Assembly: GCA_902728285.1 (NCBI GenBank)
Contig: CACVBU010000136.1
Span: forward strand, 464,713 to 528,712
Reading direction: 5' to 3'
Length of the DNA stretch: 64,000 nucleotides
From: Clytia hemisphaerica
Taxonomy: Eukaryota; Cnidaria; Hydrozoa; Leptothecata; Clytiidae
The first letter of the stretch is position 1. Every line of letters begins with the position of its first letter. Shown here in pieces: positions 1 through 12,824 of the stretch. Both the position numbers and the translations under genes were made by a program. The notes beneath the pieces are model-generated. The model was not told the DNA's origin and did no database searches. It worked only from the letters and a program-made list of their open reading frames with translations.

Positions 1-3000
1 AAGAGGAGTTGATATGCATAGCCTCTGATAGACGTTCACCACTAGCCTTGGTTTTCTTTATACGTTCGCTACCTGCTAAATCGCATCTACAAAAAGAAGA
101 AAATAAAATACGATAGAATGGTGATCGGTATACATAAAATACACCAATGTCTCACAGCCCGGTTGAACTTCTTCCCTCAGTGGGGATATAAAATTTCTAT
201 TGAAACCCCGATTTCTATTGTTTCCAGCTCAAAATTAATTTCAATGAGAATAAAATTGAGAGGCAATTTCCAAGTGGGGTTCGATAGAAATGACAAATAA
301 CGCATATGTTCATCAGTAAAAATGAAAAAAGTGGTGCAACTTACTCATAGCGCGAGATCGGATGTTAAGACATAATTTCATCACGAAAATCTCTCATAAG
401 AGATCTCACTAGTTCCAAATCCTTCTATTGGTTTCAAAATATACAGACCATGAATATTAGAATCAATGGTTTTGACTTACATATAGATTTTTCCACGGAC
501 TGAAGTGACTCCATCTTCGAGGTCAGTTAAGTTGCCAAGCACATCTTCATTTTCCTGTAAAATCAGATGGTCGAAATATTAAAGCTTCTAAAATACTAAA
601 TTACTGAAATATTAAAACTTCTAAATGAAAATTTCTGAAATGATCAAGTGTTTCAGGACTGAATGTGAATAAATATCTCTAATGCGACATCAATTCAGTT
701 TAGAAATCAAATTCATTGGGAATATCAAAAAGAGATTCTGAGAATCAAATAATCATTGGAAATATTTTGAAGGAACTATCCTTACGTCATCATCGCCTCT
801 CAGTGTTTCGAATGTATCGTTCTAGAATGTAAAGAATACAAAATTTAAAGTTAATTTACACAGGAATACTTTCTATTCCTCATCGTTTTCTTCAATTTAG
901 TTAGTGAAGTTCCCTTTTTTGGGATTCAACCCCTGTAAGAAGCAAATGGAAAGTAGCACATAAGTCTTTCTGACGTCATAGGCTTTTCATCAAGACGGGA
1001 GCTATCATTTCTCAAAAACAGGCCTCTTGATTAACTGAGAAATGTAACACGAAAAACATAACACGAGAAATGTACATTTTAAAAATTCACGAAAACTTTA
1101 GTAGTAAAATTTCTTCTAAAACTAGAATTCGTGAAAGTGCTATCCCTGAAAATTTGCATCTTTAAAGTGTTTTATCGGTAGAGAATTCGTCCGTGAAAAA
1201 TATCGCCAGTAAAAAAGATTCATTGGTAAAAGAATTTGCAACCAAGCGATTTTTCGTCAGAATTTTCTACTAAGGTATATAAAGTATACCCTAGAGAGTT
1301 ATGGAAAATTTGGAGGCAGGGTATATATCTGGGCGGACTAACCATGCTTCCAGCGAAACTATCATGACCACTTTCTTCGTCATCTGAGAAATAGAAATCG
1401 GGAGTTTTCATTCCGTACGAAGATGGAGATGCCATTCGACTTGCTGGGTTGTCATTGCCAACACGTTCTTTCAAAATCTTCAGCTGGATGATGGCGTGAG
1501 ATCTGAGAATGAAGATGAAAAGATAGTTCAAGGAAGTTAGTTCAAGTCTTATGTTTAGAATTTGGTGGTTACCAAAGAAACATGTAGATGAAAAGCAGGT
1601 TCCCATGTATTAGGTTTAGTGTGAAAGGTATTTCCATTTCAGAAAGATGCCCAGTTTAAAAAAGATTATGCTAGATTATTGAAGTTTCTGTTTCAAAGCA
1701 AAAACAGAAAACATCACTTAGCCTGAAGAAGAAGATGATTTTAAGCAAAAGAATCAACCATCCCAAATTGCTGAAGAAAAAAATGTCCCTTACCTGCTAG
1801 AGACACGATTCATTTTGGTTTCAGCGAACACTAAACGTTTCCGTCCAACTTTGAGAAGATTTAAAACTTCTTCGGGCGAGTGCACGACATATTCTGTCAA
1901 ATTCTCAATGTAAACTCCTTAAAAATCAAAACAGAGTTGAAAGTAAGTAAAAATAACACCAAGAGAACACCTTCGAGACATAATACTTATTTATGTAATT
2001 TTGGGGTCTCGGATATGGTAGAAAATCAGTAAAAACCCTGAAGAACTCGATGTAATTTTTTTAATATTTGAATAGTTCGTGACATCATTCTTTTAATTTA
2101 CAAATCACTTTTCTAGAAAATTCCCTCCGAAATTTCATATTTCTGAATTATTTAAAAGGTACAATGGATCGAACCGCTCCCTGAATAATAAGCTGGAAAG
2201 ATGAGTTTAAACTCATTTTTTGGGGTCCAGTTTTGTTTTGTCATGTCAGTTCTTGACCATAAAACTATTTGTCTGGTCTTATTTACTTTCCACTTTCTAA
2301 AAACACGGTGGTTCTAAGACAGAAAAGCGAACCTATTTCGAACGAAGAAATCAACACTGAAAGCTCATGTTTGTCTTAGCACTAGTTTAGACAGACAACT
2401 TTCTGCCCTGCCTATTTTAGTTGTTAGAGTAGGCAGTTGAAATCTTTGCTTGGAAAAGTTTGAAATAAGACAATGCATTGACGTCAAAAACGGACCATTC
2501 CTTGAGTTTAGACGGCCAACTTTCTGCCCACTTAAATTCACTATTAATGTTCACGACAATAAAAATAGACAGTGTCAAAGATGGACCGTCTATACTAAAG
2601 CTTACTCACCTTTTTTGGGGTGTTCACGAAGCGATAGTTCGACAGTCCTTGTCTCGTTCAAGAGATCGTAAATCTTCTCTTGATAAATTTGCATGTACGA
2701 GCATGTCACCTGTGAGCAGGGTATAAAGAAACAAAATATTACTAACTAGGAAAAACTTGTGAACACTCTGTACAGTGAAAAGAAGAATCTATTCGTTTGG
2801 TATTTAAGCATAGAGGATAGAGAGAAACATACCATATATCGATGTCGTTGATCACAATTGATGACTTTGAAGCACTGGTACATAACACGTACTGACATCC
2901 CATCATTTGACATCAATGAATACGTTTTACCTGCAAAAGAATGGAGAGATCTTATTGGACAGTTCACTGAACATGAAATTGCACGTGGTCTATGAGGTGT

Positions 3001-3971
3001 AAATCAATGATACAATATTTCTTATGATAAAGAAAGGAGGTGTGCCTCTATACTGAGAAGGTAGAACATACAAAATTTGCACTCGTGTGGCACCGAAAGG
3101 GGAGAAAGACTTTCTTTCGTCGATTGAAAAATATGCAAGCAAATATCCTTTAAAAATTAATTTTCCTTGCTCATTCACAAAAGAAAACAGACTAAAGAAT
3201 ATAAAAAACACATGAAATAACGAGTACAGTTGCGCCATCGAAAGGAAGTATCTTTTAGAATACAGAACACCTTCCAGTAAAAAAGGGTACTTCGTGTTTT
3301 AGGGAAGGTTCCAATACAGTAGAGTCCAATACAAAACACTGACAGGCATAATATTTTAGTTGAAGGGATAAGGCTTCTAGAGAGAAGTTAATTTTTTTCG
3401 TACCTGTTCCGGTTTGACCATAACACATGAGAATTCCATTAAAGCCACTGAGTGCAGAATAGACCAGAGGTTCAGCCACGTTTTTGTACACTTCTTTATT
3501 GTTAGCATGGTCAGGAAGGACGCCATCGAATTGAAAAAGTTGGTCTTTCTTACCGTCGAATAGATTGATCTGTAATTAAAGAGTATTAAGTGTTAAACTT
3601 TCACAGAAAAATTGAGGTGTGGTTGATCAGATCTAACTTATTTTCCAGAGTTAACTTAGCAGAGCAGACAATGTGATAAGAAATTATCTGAGATGGTACG
3701 GATGACTTAAATTTCACAGTTTTAGGAAGACAGCATTTGCAGTAAAAACAACATATGACATTGATGCGTAACCAGAAACTTCTTCCTTCTAGTAGAAAAC
3801 AGAGTCGAATAGTGTCAAGACATCAAGACTAATTGTTGCCAAAGAAATAATCTACAAGATTTACCTGTTTGTTTTCGTCATCCGCGATGGTCACGGCAAG
3901 CGGGTGTTTATTGAGATCTTCCGATTCGTTGAGCGGTCGTAAACGGACAAAAACCTGGACACGACCAGGGT
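1..3971 (-). CDS. Kinesin motor domain, eight complete exons plus one cut by the window edge
   Basis: ATP-driven microtubule motor. Exons in transcript order: 3865-3971, 3404-3569, 2833-2930, 2610-2709, 1794-1917, 1343-1502, 786-821, 481-554 and 1-86 (continues off the left edge). All junctions are GT-AG and the phases agree throughout, giving about 317 codons. Visible motifs: the opening strand PGRVQVFVRLRPLNE; P-loop GQTGTGKT, split by the intron between 3404 and 2930; YMQIYQEKIYDLLNE; switch I NRVSSRSHA, split between 1794 and 1502; switch II DLAGSER followed by SEAMHINSS in the last exon. Between switch I and switch II there is an acidic insertion of about 75 residues (exons 1343-1502, 786-821, 481-554). 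The insertion and the VYKNVAEPLVYSALSGFNG-type core recall ungrouped (armadillo-kinesin-like) motors more than kinesin-1, but that placement is a guess. The C-terminal tail, which would settle the family, is outside the window. Confidence 0.95.
118..300. repeat. Fragment of the CTGTCTCACAGACC repeat family (kinesin intron)
   Basis: Contains CACAGCCCGGTTGAACTTC and GGGGATATAAAATTTCTATT blocks that recur at 12012-12285, 26320-26570, 27160-27430 and 27590-27840. No coding potential. Confidence 0.5.
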
Positions 3972-5440
3972 CTAAAAAAGAAATAGAAATAATAAAGTTC
4001 ATGTTTCTACCTCATTGAGGCCCAGTTGCATCAAAGTTCACTTGATCAGCCTTTAGGTATCCTTTAGCCATACTATACTACGCACTAAGGTACAGGATTT
4101 GTTGTATGGGAAATGGGAATCAGCTGGAAAGAGAAATCCAAGTAGTATAAAAAGGGCTTCAAAACGGTAAAATGATCACCTCGGTTTAATTTGCAATGCA
4201 TTACAACAAATCAAAAGAAATCTAATTGGTTAATACGAAGTGTAAACCAATGTGTCAGAGAAATGAGCCAAATTTATAGTGTTTAAAAATGAAATTTAAA
4301 TTCATATCTTTCCATGTTTCACAAAAACATAAAGGAAATTCTTCGCCATGTGAAAATAAGGAGAATTTCAAAAGGTCAATATTGTCATCAAAATTATCAA
4401 AAATTTCAGAGAAATATTTTGTAAATAGGGGATCTAAAAATGGAGGTTTTGTTAATAAAACCGTTCTGAGTGAAGTTGTTACGTCAGGTTTTGAAAGGTT
4501 AAAATCTCAAATACACCATTTAATGAAGCAAATCCCTAAAATTCCGTTTTTGATCTGACACAAAAATTTCTAATTCTATGATATTTACATCATATGAACA
4601 AACATATCGAAAATCTGATAGCCTTAACGAAAGTTTCAGACTGACAAAAAAAAGCTTCTTGGATTACATTCAAACAATGACGTCATCAAATAAATTTATT
4701 TCGTAATATGAATTTATGACATTTTAGTAGGAAATGAAAGTTCGACGCTGGATTAAGTTATGTTTTGCACAAACAATCTAAATTTTGAATTATGAGGAAA
4801 TGATAAACAATCGAAAAATCAAGAGTTTGTCAATCACTTTAAAGACACTTGATCCTTCTAGAAGTACAGAATCATTGTAAAACCTGGAAAAACTCACATG
4901 GGAAATATTAGAAGTTTGAAAAAAAGGCTAAAAATACTTTAAAAAGGGAATGTCAGATTTTAATCAAACATTCAAAATTCTGATCAATCGAAAAAATGAT
5001 CGGATTAACTTGATCGGATTAAATCTCCTTTAGATAAAAGTTGACAATTCATCGGTGCGACAATCATACCCTCTTCATGCAACTAAATGGCCCCATTTTT
5101 TTAATACCTCATAAATTCGACAAAGTACTAATTCCTATTAATTACTTAATGAAATCTGATTAACAAAACGCTATTATAATTTGACGATAAGGACGTCACT
5201 AACTTTTGGATACCCTCCATTGCTTTGGAAACTATATCCAAGAAAAAAAGAAACAGGTTTTAAGGTTTCTTTTTTAATTGTAAAGAAAATTTAGAGTGGA
5301 TCTTGAAAGTGAAAACTTTTAACATCAAAAATGCTTTAGTGTTTAGAATCAATCAGAAATATTTTAAATTATCTATCATCGTAATGGGGTTGGCATCATT
5401 ACGTCAGACAATCAAACCATGAAAAGATGCGCCATCTTAC

Positions 5441-5450
5441 CTGCTTTCAT
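5441..5450 (-). CDS. Possible minimal first exon (MKA)
   Basis: ATG AAA GCA G followed by GTAAGAT is a strong donor in phase 1, the nearest such site upstream of the motor exon. It would give a nearly bare motor (MKAD then PGRVQVF). It is only ten coding bases long, so transcript evidence is essential. Confidence 0.3.
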
Positions 5451-7357
5451 GGTGAACTGTGAACCGTCTCAGGCGTACTGAGGATCACTCAAAACATCTT
5501 TTTTATTCCTTTTTACGAAATCATACATGGAAAGAAAAATCTCATAACCTCTGTTTCAACATCTCAATAATACCGTCATTCAGAAATTTTAATTTAGCAG
5601 CTCCTAACCTTCTTTTGAATTCTCATGTAATTTGACTTTGGATGCAATATAAGACAATCCTACAGCTCTGTATGAAATCATGGTAAACAGATTAACTTTT
5701 ATTTTAAGAAGAAAGACGTCATCGAAAATTATTCCCACTTAACTTAACTCTCTCATTGATTTGATGAAATCAGTGTCCGTCAAAGTGAGTCGGACATGCT
5801 TGATCTCCCTACAACGTGGTTAGAATGTCTTACATTATGCAATGTGTGTAGATGGTACTACAAAACAAAGACTCTCTAGAACCCAATCTATATTCGTCTT
5901 TTTATTAGAACAATTTATAAGAATAATGAGGCTCAAAAACGTTTAAAAAAGAACAATTCAAGAACAACCCTGTCTCTGAAAAATGATTTCATGGTTCGGA
6001 TTAGTAAAAATAGGTTAGCTCATAAAACCTCAAATTTGGCTTAAAGAGAACGATTGCTGGCTAAAAAAATTGCGGGTCGTCATCTCTCAAAATAATTAAC
6101 TGGTTTTTATGAAAAAATAGTGTGCTAAAAGCTACCACAGCTAAATCATTCCATATTTCTTTTATTTCATCTCTTAACGAAAATCTCCGAGCAAAAATAA
6201 CAAAAAGACCAGGACAAGCTAGACTACCCTAATTTTTTAATTCATAAACGAGACATAAACCCAAATTATCAAAAAACGCATCTCGAACATCAAACAAATT
6301 CGAAAGTATACACAAACTGATAAAAAACAAATCGATTGATTGATATCGTCGTTCTAAACATTGCAATCTAGTATGATCATATCAGTTTTTTTGAATCTAT
6401 CTTTTTTTCCCATTAATTAGGAGATAATTTCGAAGCAATTAAGAAAACAGCAAGACAACTCAATAATAATTATGGCAAGGGAAAATAGTTAATGAGATGT
6501 GTTGAGTGTTTAGGTGGGCCCAATATTGGCCTGGCCAATGAATGGTTGATAGATAAGTACCATCATTAATTTGAGAGGAACCAAAGAAGACTAATATGAT
6601 ACTTCTCCTACGAAAAGCATTTAAATCGTCGAAAAAATGCTTAAAAATGCTCAAAAACAGAGCATGATTCTCGTAATTAATAATCCTCTCTCTAAATTGA
6701 ACCAATAGCTCCCTCAGTTTAGGTCTTACAGAAATTTATATATAATTCAAAAATTTGTATAAGATGAAAGTCTTCGTAACTCAAAGATTGAATTAGAAAT
6801 CTGTTGACCGATTGTTGACTGTTAGTACTTGAATAAGTTTCATTTTGAAATACTTTAAAATAGCACGAAGGTAGTGAAATGAAATTTCTTACACATCTCT
6901 TGTTAACTCTTGATTGTTGTTGAAATCAATCTTCAAAACAACAAATTCACATACAACATTTAATACCACTACTTCATCCCAAGCACCCACCACACATAAC
7001 AGATTAAAAACACACTGAAAACATTACAACAAATCTCTGTGTATCCACTTTCGAACACAACAAAACACAAACGTTCAGCGTAGTATCTAATTACAAACAA
7101 AAAGAAACTCGATGTCATTCCAGACACCATGTCAAAACTGTCGAATTTCCTGAACCAATCATTTTATAAACTCTTCAATTGTATTTTACTGTATACAATT
7201 AATGAATGCCACCATACAACCCTAAGGAAAACTGCGCTTTGAAACCGTTAGCTATTTAAATAGTTAGATATTAGATTTTAACCAAACTTCTATTTTCAAA
7301 GAGAAATACGAAATTAAGAAATTCTAAGCACATTTTTTTGAAACCATGACAACATAC

Positions 7358-7391
7358 CTGGAGCCAAACACAATAATTGTTTTGAACTCAT
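7358..7391 (-). CDS. Possible short alternative first exon (MSSKQLLCLAP)
   Basis: An ATG followed by ten codons ends at a GTATGT donor in phase 1, which would splice in frame to the motor exon at 3971 (MSSKQLLCLAP, then a split Asp codon, then PGRVQVF). The donor is good, but an exon this short could arise by chance. The case rests on its sharing phase 1 with all other upstream exons. Confidence 0.35.
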
Positions 7392-7695
7392 AATTTATTT
7401 GTTGATGAAATTTTCGTATTGAAATTATTAATACCATATGAAGAAGCAAAACTCTCATTTATGTAAAGTTTCAAATTCAAAACCAAGCATTTGCACTCTT
7501 AAACTTCAAAAGACCTTCTATTTCAGATGTATAATAGTCATAGAAGGTAGTCCCCAGGTAGTCTGAATCGCAGACCTCTATAGATTTAATTCCTATATTT
7601 CTATAAGAAACTCTTTCAATGTTTTCTATGTCCCACCATATAGGAACCCTGTTAAATGAACGTTCTTTTATTTTGTCATTTTTTGAAATCCTTAC

Positions 7696-8026
7696 CTTTG
7701 CCATCCATGAGGGTGTGTTTTGGGAAGGGTGAGACTGCGCTTCCCCTACTGCTTCTGTTACTTTTGTTACTCTTGGTACTTTCCCTACTGACACCACGGT
7801 AAATACTCTCACTCCTTGACACTGGTACCGTCATTGAATGACTGGATGTGGTGCTGGTTGCAATTTTAGGTGACGCACTGTTTCGTTTCTCATTTATACT
7901 TTTGATCTTCTTTAGGTTAGTTTTCTTGACGTATAAGGGCCGTCGACCAAACAATAAAGACTTTTTGGTGGTCGGTGCGTCCCCTTGTTTGTTGTCTTTC
8001 TGTTTGATTTTTTCGGAATCCATCAT
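7696..8026 (-). CDS. Kinesin alternative first exon, basic Ser-rich N-terminus (MMDSEK...)
   Basis: An open exon of 110 codons plus one base starting MMDSEKIKQKDNKQ and ending HTLMDGK before a GTAAGG donor (phase 1). That phase joins exactly to the motor exon at 3971, completing an Asp codon before PGRVQVF. Composition is rich in Lys, Ser and Arg with stretches such as STKSNKSNRSSRGS, so it is probably disordered and able to touch microtubules. An in-frame stop lies ten codons upstream. Every AG between that stop and the ATG would need a phase-2 partner, which no neighbouring exon supplies, so this is best read as a first exon with its own promoter, not a cassette. No known domain is visible. 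Confidence 0.7.
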
Positions 8027-9651
8027 TCTATCCGAAGAGGAACTCCTTTTTCTTCAAATCAATCAACCAAACGATAATAGATAAAACATTTGCCCAAAAA
8101 GTCCTTTTTTTGAGCTTTTGGAATCTATCCAGCCTTTATTCAGTTATACCGTATTTATGTCCCCTCATAATATTCTTTCTATTTTTCTCGATTCGTGTCG
8201 TCTTAATTTTCTGAATTCTCTTATCTTATTGAAAAACAAAATGAATAGAAGAAGAGAATAATTCATAAGAAGAAAATGAAGAAAATATTCGAAAAAGACA
8301 AAACCAAAAGTTATGCTTCCATATGACCTTTATTTTGGAGAAACTCCGTAAAGACTTTACTACCATTTTAAAGAATATTTCTGGAGTATTGGCCAAGAAG
8401 CAAGTAAGAAAATGAAGAAGTCAATATTTTTCGGGAAAAAAAAAGAAAATTAAAAACAATCAATACACAAAAGTTTTCACTGCGAAATCTTATCATCAAC
8501 CAGCAGATGTTTTTAGGGGGTTGAAAAAAGAAAGAAATAAAGTTCCTTCCCACCTCTATTTTCGCTCTCACAAACTGAGAAAGGATGGGAAAATGAACTT
8601 CTTTATCAAAGGGTTTAAAGCCACAACCTCTGGACAGGACAAACTTTCAGTTCGATAAAGAAACTTTTAAGGGGTTAATACTTCAGAAAGGTAAATAAAA
8701 AAACCAAAATCCAGATGCACTTCTAGATGCACATTGTTGGGACGATAAGAATTTTGTTTTTTTCATGTTTTTCATAAGAAAATTTTGATCAGAACACAAT
8801 TTCTGCCACAACCTAAGAACAACTCAGATTTCAGAACTGGCTGAGGGAATGTTGGTTTTTTCAAGCTCTTTAAGCTAAAAATTGAAGGAAGTAAACAATA
8901 AAAGTCATTTGAAAAATCGAACGTAAAAATCAGGAAAAAAAAGAAGAGCTGGTGTTCAGCCATAATTGACCAGATCTTAAAAAGCGGTTATTTGAAAAGT
9001 CTACGAGGATAATGAAGTAATCCATCATAACAACAAAAAGCAAGTTTACTGAAGTCTGGATTAAAAGTCAAAGCAAGAGCAATGAAAAGTTGAAAGAACG
9101 CACGTACACAACAAAACCATGCTACAGTATTGAAACTCTAGTAACATTGAGCATCAAAACAAAAAGCACGTGAAAAGTGTTCACTGAAAATCAAGTAACA
9201 GACAAAAAGAGCACACATGTGTCATCATAATCACACGTTTTCATGTAACACAATACACTTTATAAACGATGACAAAAATCGATAGATCGACTCAACACTT
9301 CATAAACCATGAAAATTGTTTTGTCATAATTCATATTTTAACTCTATAACATCTTAAACATGAAACAGACACAACTGTTGTGGCAGTTACATCTCCTTCA
9401 ATCAAAAAGCTCAAAAAGTTTGATACCATATCAAGCAATAAGTTGAGACTTAATACTTGTCTCTTTATGAAGTAAAGACAATTAAAGAATAAAGATGCCT
9501 CTTGATGAATTTTGGTTGTTTTATCTCTATCTATCTTATCTCGAAATCTCGACTTTTCTTTTGACTTAATTAATCCACTATCTTATTTCGTAAAATGGTG
9601 AACAAGCAGTTTTGTATAAACGAGATTTTTCTTTCTTTGGATGAGGAGTAA

Positions 9652-9854
9652 TACACGTCTTTTATAAGAACAAGATATGTAAGAACATAAGGCTTCGATG
9701 GCCAAAATCTTAAGAATAAGTTAAGAACATTATAAGGCTTTGTGGACTCTAAAACACCCAATGGACAAAAAAAAGGACAAAAAACTGACAAAATGGTAAA
9801 AATCAAAAAATTCAGAACATCTTAAATGTTGAATGTTCTTATAAAAAACGTGTA
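9652..9854. mobile_element. TA-flanked MITE, TACACGT/ACGTGTA family
   Basis: Begins TACACGTCTTTTATAAGAAC and ends GTTCTTATAAAAAACGTGTA, an inverted pair. 203 bp with no transposase, so non-autonomous. Same ends as 10606-10852, 12286-12653, 30273-30643 and 50123-50270. Confidence 0.75.
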
Positions 9855-10605
9855 ATGTAGATGACACGAGAATAGGCCACTGTTGTTACGAACCCAGTGT
9901 GAATCGTTTTGTCGTTTTCTCTCTCTTTCATGAAAATAATCAATAAAATGCTAATGCTATAGGAGTAAATCAAGGTTGCTCTCAGCCAAGAAAGTCTTGA
10001 TCAACACAAGATGTTCATTATAAGAAACACAATAAAATCTGATGCGTAATTTACATCGACTGTTTCAAAAACATAGCCGAAATATCCAGATTTCCACTCT
10101 TCTTAAAACAAGAATATTGGCAAATGTCAAAGATAACGACAAAAGAATCCTGATATTACCTAAGACACAGCATACCTGATCACAAACTAAGAAATACTTT
10201 TCATTATGCTTAAAATGCCATTTCAATGCATTATATACAAACAACTAACCAGCATCAAACCCAGCTTGAAATCAAGAGAGTGACAATACAATAAAGGAAG
10301 TCGAAACATAAACTATTATTGCTAGAAAAATTTCATTATATATTATCCTATTATGAGTGTCTCCAGTGGGAAAAACATTGACAATGCTTTACATAGAAGA
10401 AAAGAATAAAACTCGAATGCAAGGGGAAGCAGGGAAGAAAACCTTCAAGATAGTATTCCTACATTTCCTTCCTGTTTCTCCAGTTCAGTGATGAGGCAAT
10501 CAGCTCTTAAAAAGTTTTGAGAAAAATATCTCTGCCTCATCAAGCCTTTGGGAATCAACGTGATTTAATAATAAAAATCCCCATCATTATTATTGTGGTC
10601 AAATC

Positions 10606-10852
10606 TACACGTTTTTTATAAGAACAAACTATAATAAGAAGAAAGGCTTCGATGGCCAAATTGTTAAGAACAAGTTAAGAACATTTTAAGGCTTTGTAGA
10701 GCTTGAACACTCAATTTCTTAGGAAAATGGACAAAAATACATAAAAAATGGTGAAGTTAAGAACATGTTTAAAAGATTTTTAGGCTTAAAACTCAAAAAG
10801 TTAAGAACATCCAAAGGCTTCAAAAATTTTGCTCTTATAAAAAAAACGTGTA
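10606..10852. mobile_element. TA-flanked MITE, TACACGT/ACGTGTA family
   Basis: Begins TACACGTTTTTTATAAGAAC, ends CTTATAAAAAAAACGTGTA; 247 bp, non-coding, inside a kinesin intron. The interior resembles 9652-9854 (AAGGCTT...GATGGCCAAA, AGTTAAGAACATTTTAAGGC). Confidence 0.75.
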
Positions 10853-12011
10853 TTGCTGTCAACTTGGTCAATTCTTTTCAGTGGAAAATGCTGACTTAAA
10901 CGAGAGTCACAAGGTAAAAAATTATTAACATTTACGTTTATCGACAACCAAAATCTTTCTCAAGCGTAGCCCTAACTTTAAAATCACACTTTTATGATCA
11001 GAAGTCCGACACAGAAAAATGACATTGAAAAACAATACTCGAGTAAAAGTAATTAGACCGCATTTCTAACTCGTAACATGTATACATACAACACCATTCG
11101 AAAATCAGTTTTTTCTTTCCTAAATTTTCTCCAATTTCAACAACGTAGTTACAAAAATTTTTCATACTAATGTTGTGTATGTAAAAATGTCTCATGCATG
11201 TTTAAAAAAAGTTGAATATTGACATTTGCTATTAAACGTCTTAATCATTTCTCTGAACTTTTGAATTATAAAGTGCATGTCAACAATGTTGAGAAAAGTG
11301 TGTCTAACAGTCCGTTTATTGTCATTAGTAGGGGTCATCTACAAAGGGCTCAACTTTCAAAATATTAAGAATAACATAAGAAAGAGTATTAAAGAGAAAA
11401 TTGACAAAACTTTATACAATAGCACACTTTCATTTTTTTCTAACTTGCTTTTTATAGGAATTTTTATGTGCCATTTATTCTGGAGCGTAAATTGACTTAA
11501 CATTGACTAAAACTTTTTTAGTACATTCATCAAACACTGAATCAAAGGTTGAGTTGAGAATTGATATTGAAACTGATATTTATTGCACGTAAAGTTCACG
11601 CAAACCGAAATTGCAAGAACACCTTATCAAACACAATTTTCAAAAAGCAATTCTTATGAAAACTTGACAGTATAAACCTTTTAAGTAGATGAAAATTCCT
11701 TTGATTAGCACTACATGAATAGAGCAAAGCGGACGCGTGACAAACACAAGCGGAAAATAAACACAGGAAATCAGGAGAAGTTGACCAAAAGAGACCTTAG
11801 CAAGTCAACTCCATGGGAGAATGTTGACACCTCACAATGAGGCTACAAAATGGACTTCTTGTTTTTTAATCGTATTTTCTTGTCATATTAAAGTTGCATA
11901 CATAACTAGAAATGTTATTGTATACTTAACTTATACTTGTTGTAAATGAAAACCAAACGCTGGCAGAATACCGCCTTACTGTTTGAAAATTGGCAAAAAT
12001 AGCATAAAAGC

Positions 12012-12661
12012 ACACCCTGTCTCACAGACCCGGCCGAACTTATTTCCTCAATAGGGATAAAAATTCCTAGTGAAATCCCAAAACCCCAATGGGGATAAAA
12101 ATTCTATTCTTCCAAGGTTAAAAAATCCAGTGGAGATGGTTTTGGAGTGCAATTTTTAAACATTGAATTTCGAGTGCGGATGAAATCAAAGTCAATTTCC
12201 CAGTGGGGCTGAAATTCCAAGGTATTTTCCTACCGGGGACGAAATTTTCGCTGCATTTTCGAGTGGGGTCCCAGCGGGTCTGTGATACACGTTTTTTTTT
12301 TTATTAGAACACTTAAAATTTGACTGAGCCTGGATGTGCTTATTTTTTTAGCAATTTTCAGCCTTAAATGTTCTTAAATGCGTTCTTAATTTTTCAGACT
12401 ACTCTAAATCGACAATATCATGCAAAATAAAGAGCATATAAAATTGGTCAATTTGGACAATATTTGACTCTCGATTTTAGAAAATCCATGCCTAAGTTGG
12501 GTTAAAACTGCTTGAAAAGAAGAAAAATTGTAGTTTCTTGTCATTTTTTTCCAAACTGAGGCTGGGCATGTTCTTACGATGTTCTTAATTTTTCGACGAA
12601 TTTCAGCCTAAATGTTCTTATAAACTGGGTTCTAATAAAAAAAAAAACGTGTACAGGGTGT
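12012..12661. mobile_element. TIR repeat (ACACCCTGTCTCACAGACCC), split by a later MITE
   Basis: Left end ACACCCTGTCTCACAGACCC pairs with right end GGGTCTGTGA|TACAGGGTGT once the MITE at 12286-12653 is removed. The interior has blocks such as GATAAAAATTC and CCAGTGGGGCTGAAATTCC, repeated elsewhere in the window. Confidence 0.7.
12286..12653. mobile_element. 368-bp MITE inserted at a TA inside another element
   Basis: TACACG followed by a T-run and TTATTAGAAC at the left; TTCTAATAAAA followed by an A-run and CGTGTA at the right. Nearly identical along its length to 30273-30643. It interrupts the 12012-12661 element at a TA, as Tc1/mariner-type elements do. No ORF of transposase size. Confidence 0.85.
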
Positions 12662-12793
12662 ATAAACTAAAATTTAATTTTCTTTAATGCTCAATCCCTA
12701 AACTAGATAGTAAATTGGGCCTATAAACATAAAGGCGGAGAACCTATATCCTTATCAATATTAAGAGTTAAAAGAAATGAATTAAGAACTTAC

Positions 12794-12824
12794 AAACTTT
12801 CTTAAAGGCGCTGCTGTGTGACAT
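12794..12824 (-). CDS. Possible short alternative first exon (MSHSSAFKKV)
   Basis: Ten codons from an ATG end at a GTAAGTT donor in phase 1, giving MSHSSAFKKV plus a split Tyr codon when joined to the motor exon. It sits in the large intron between the 14745-14984 exon and the 7696-8026 exon. The donor is near consensus; coding potential cannot be judged at this length. Confidence 0.35.

Noticed and set aside
4289-4558. 89-codon plus-strand ORF in a kinesin intron
   Set aside because: AT-rich, no domain or splice partner, opposite to the host gene; probably chance.
6893-6896. ATG T then GTAAG as a further kinesin first exon
   Set aside because: Only four coding bases; phase 1 fits, but it cannot be told from chance.
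11277-11495. 72-codon ORF with hydrophobic ends
   Set aside because: Low-complexity AT-rich translation inside a kinesin intron with no supporting signal.
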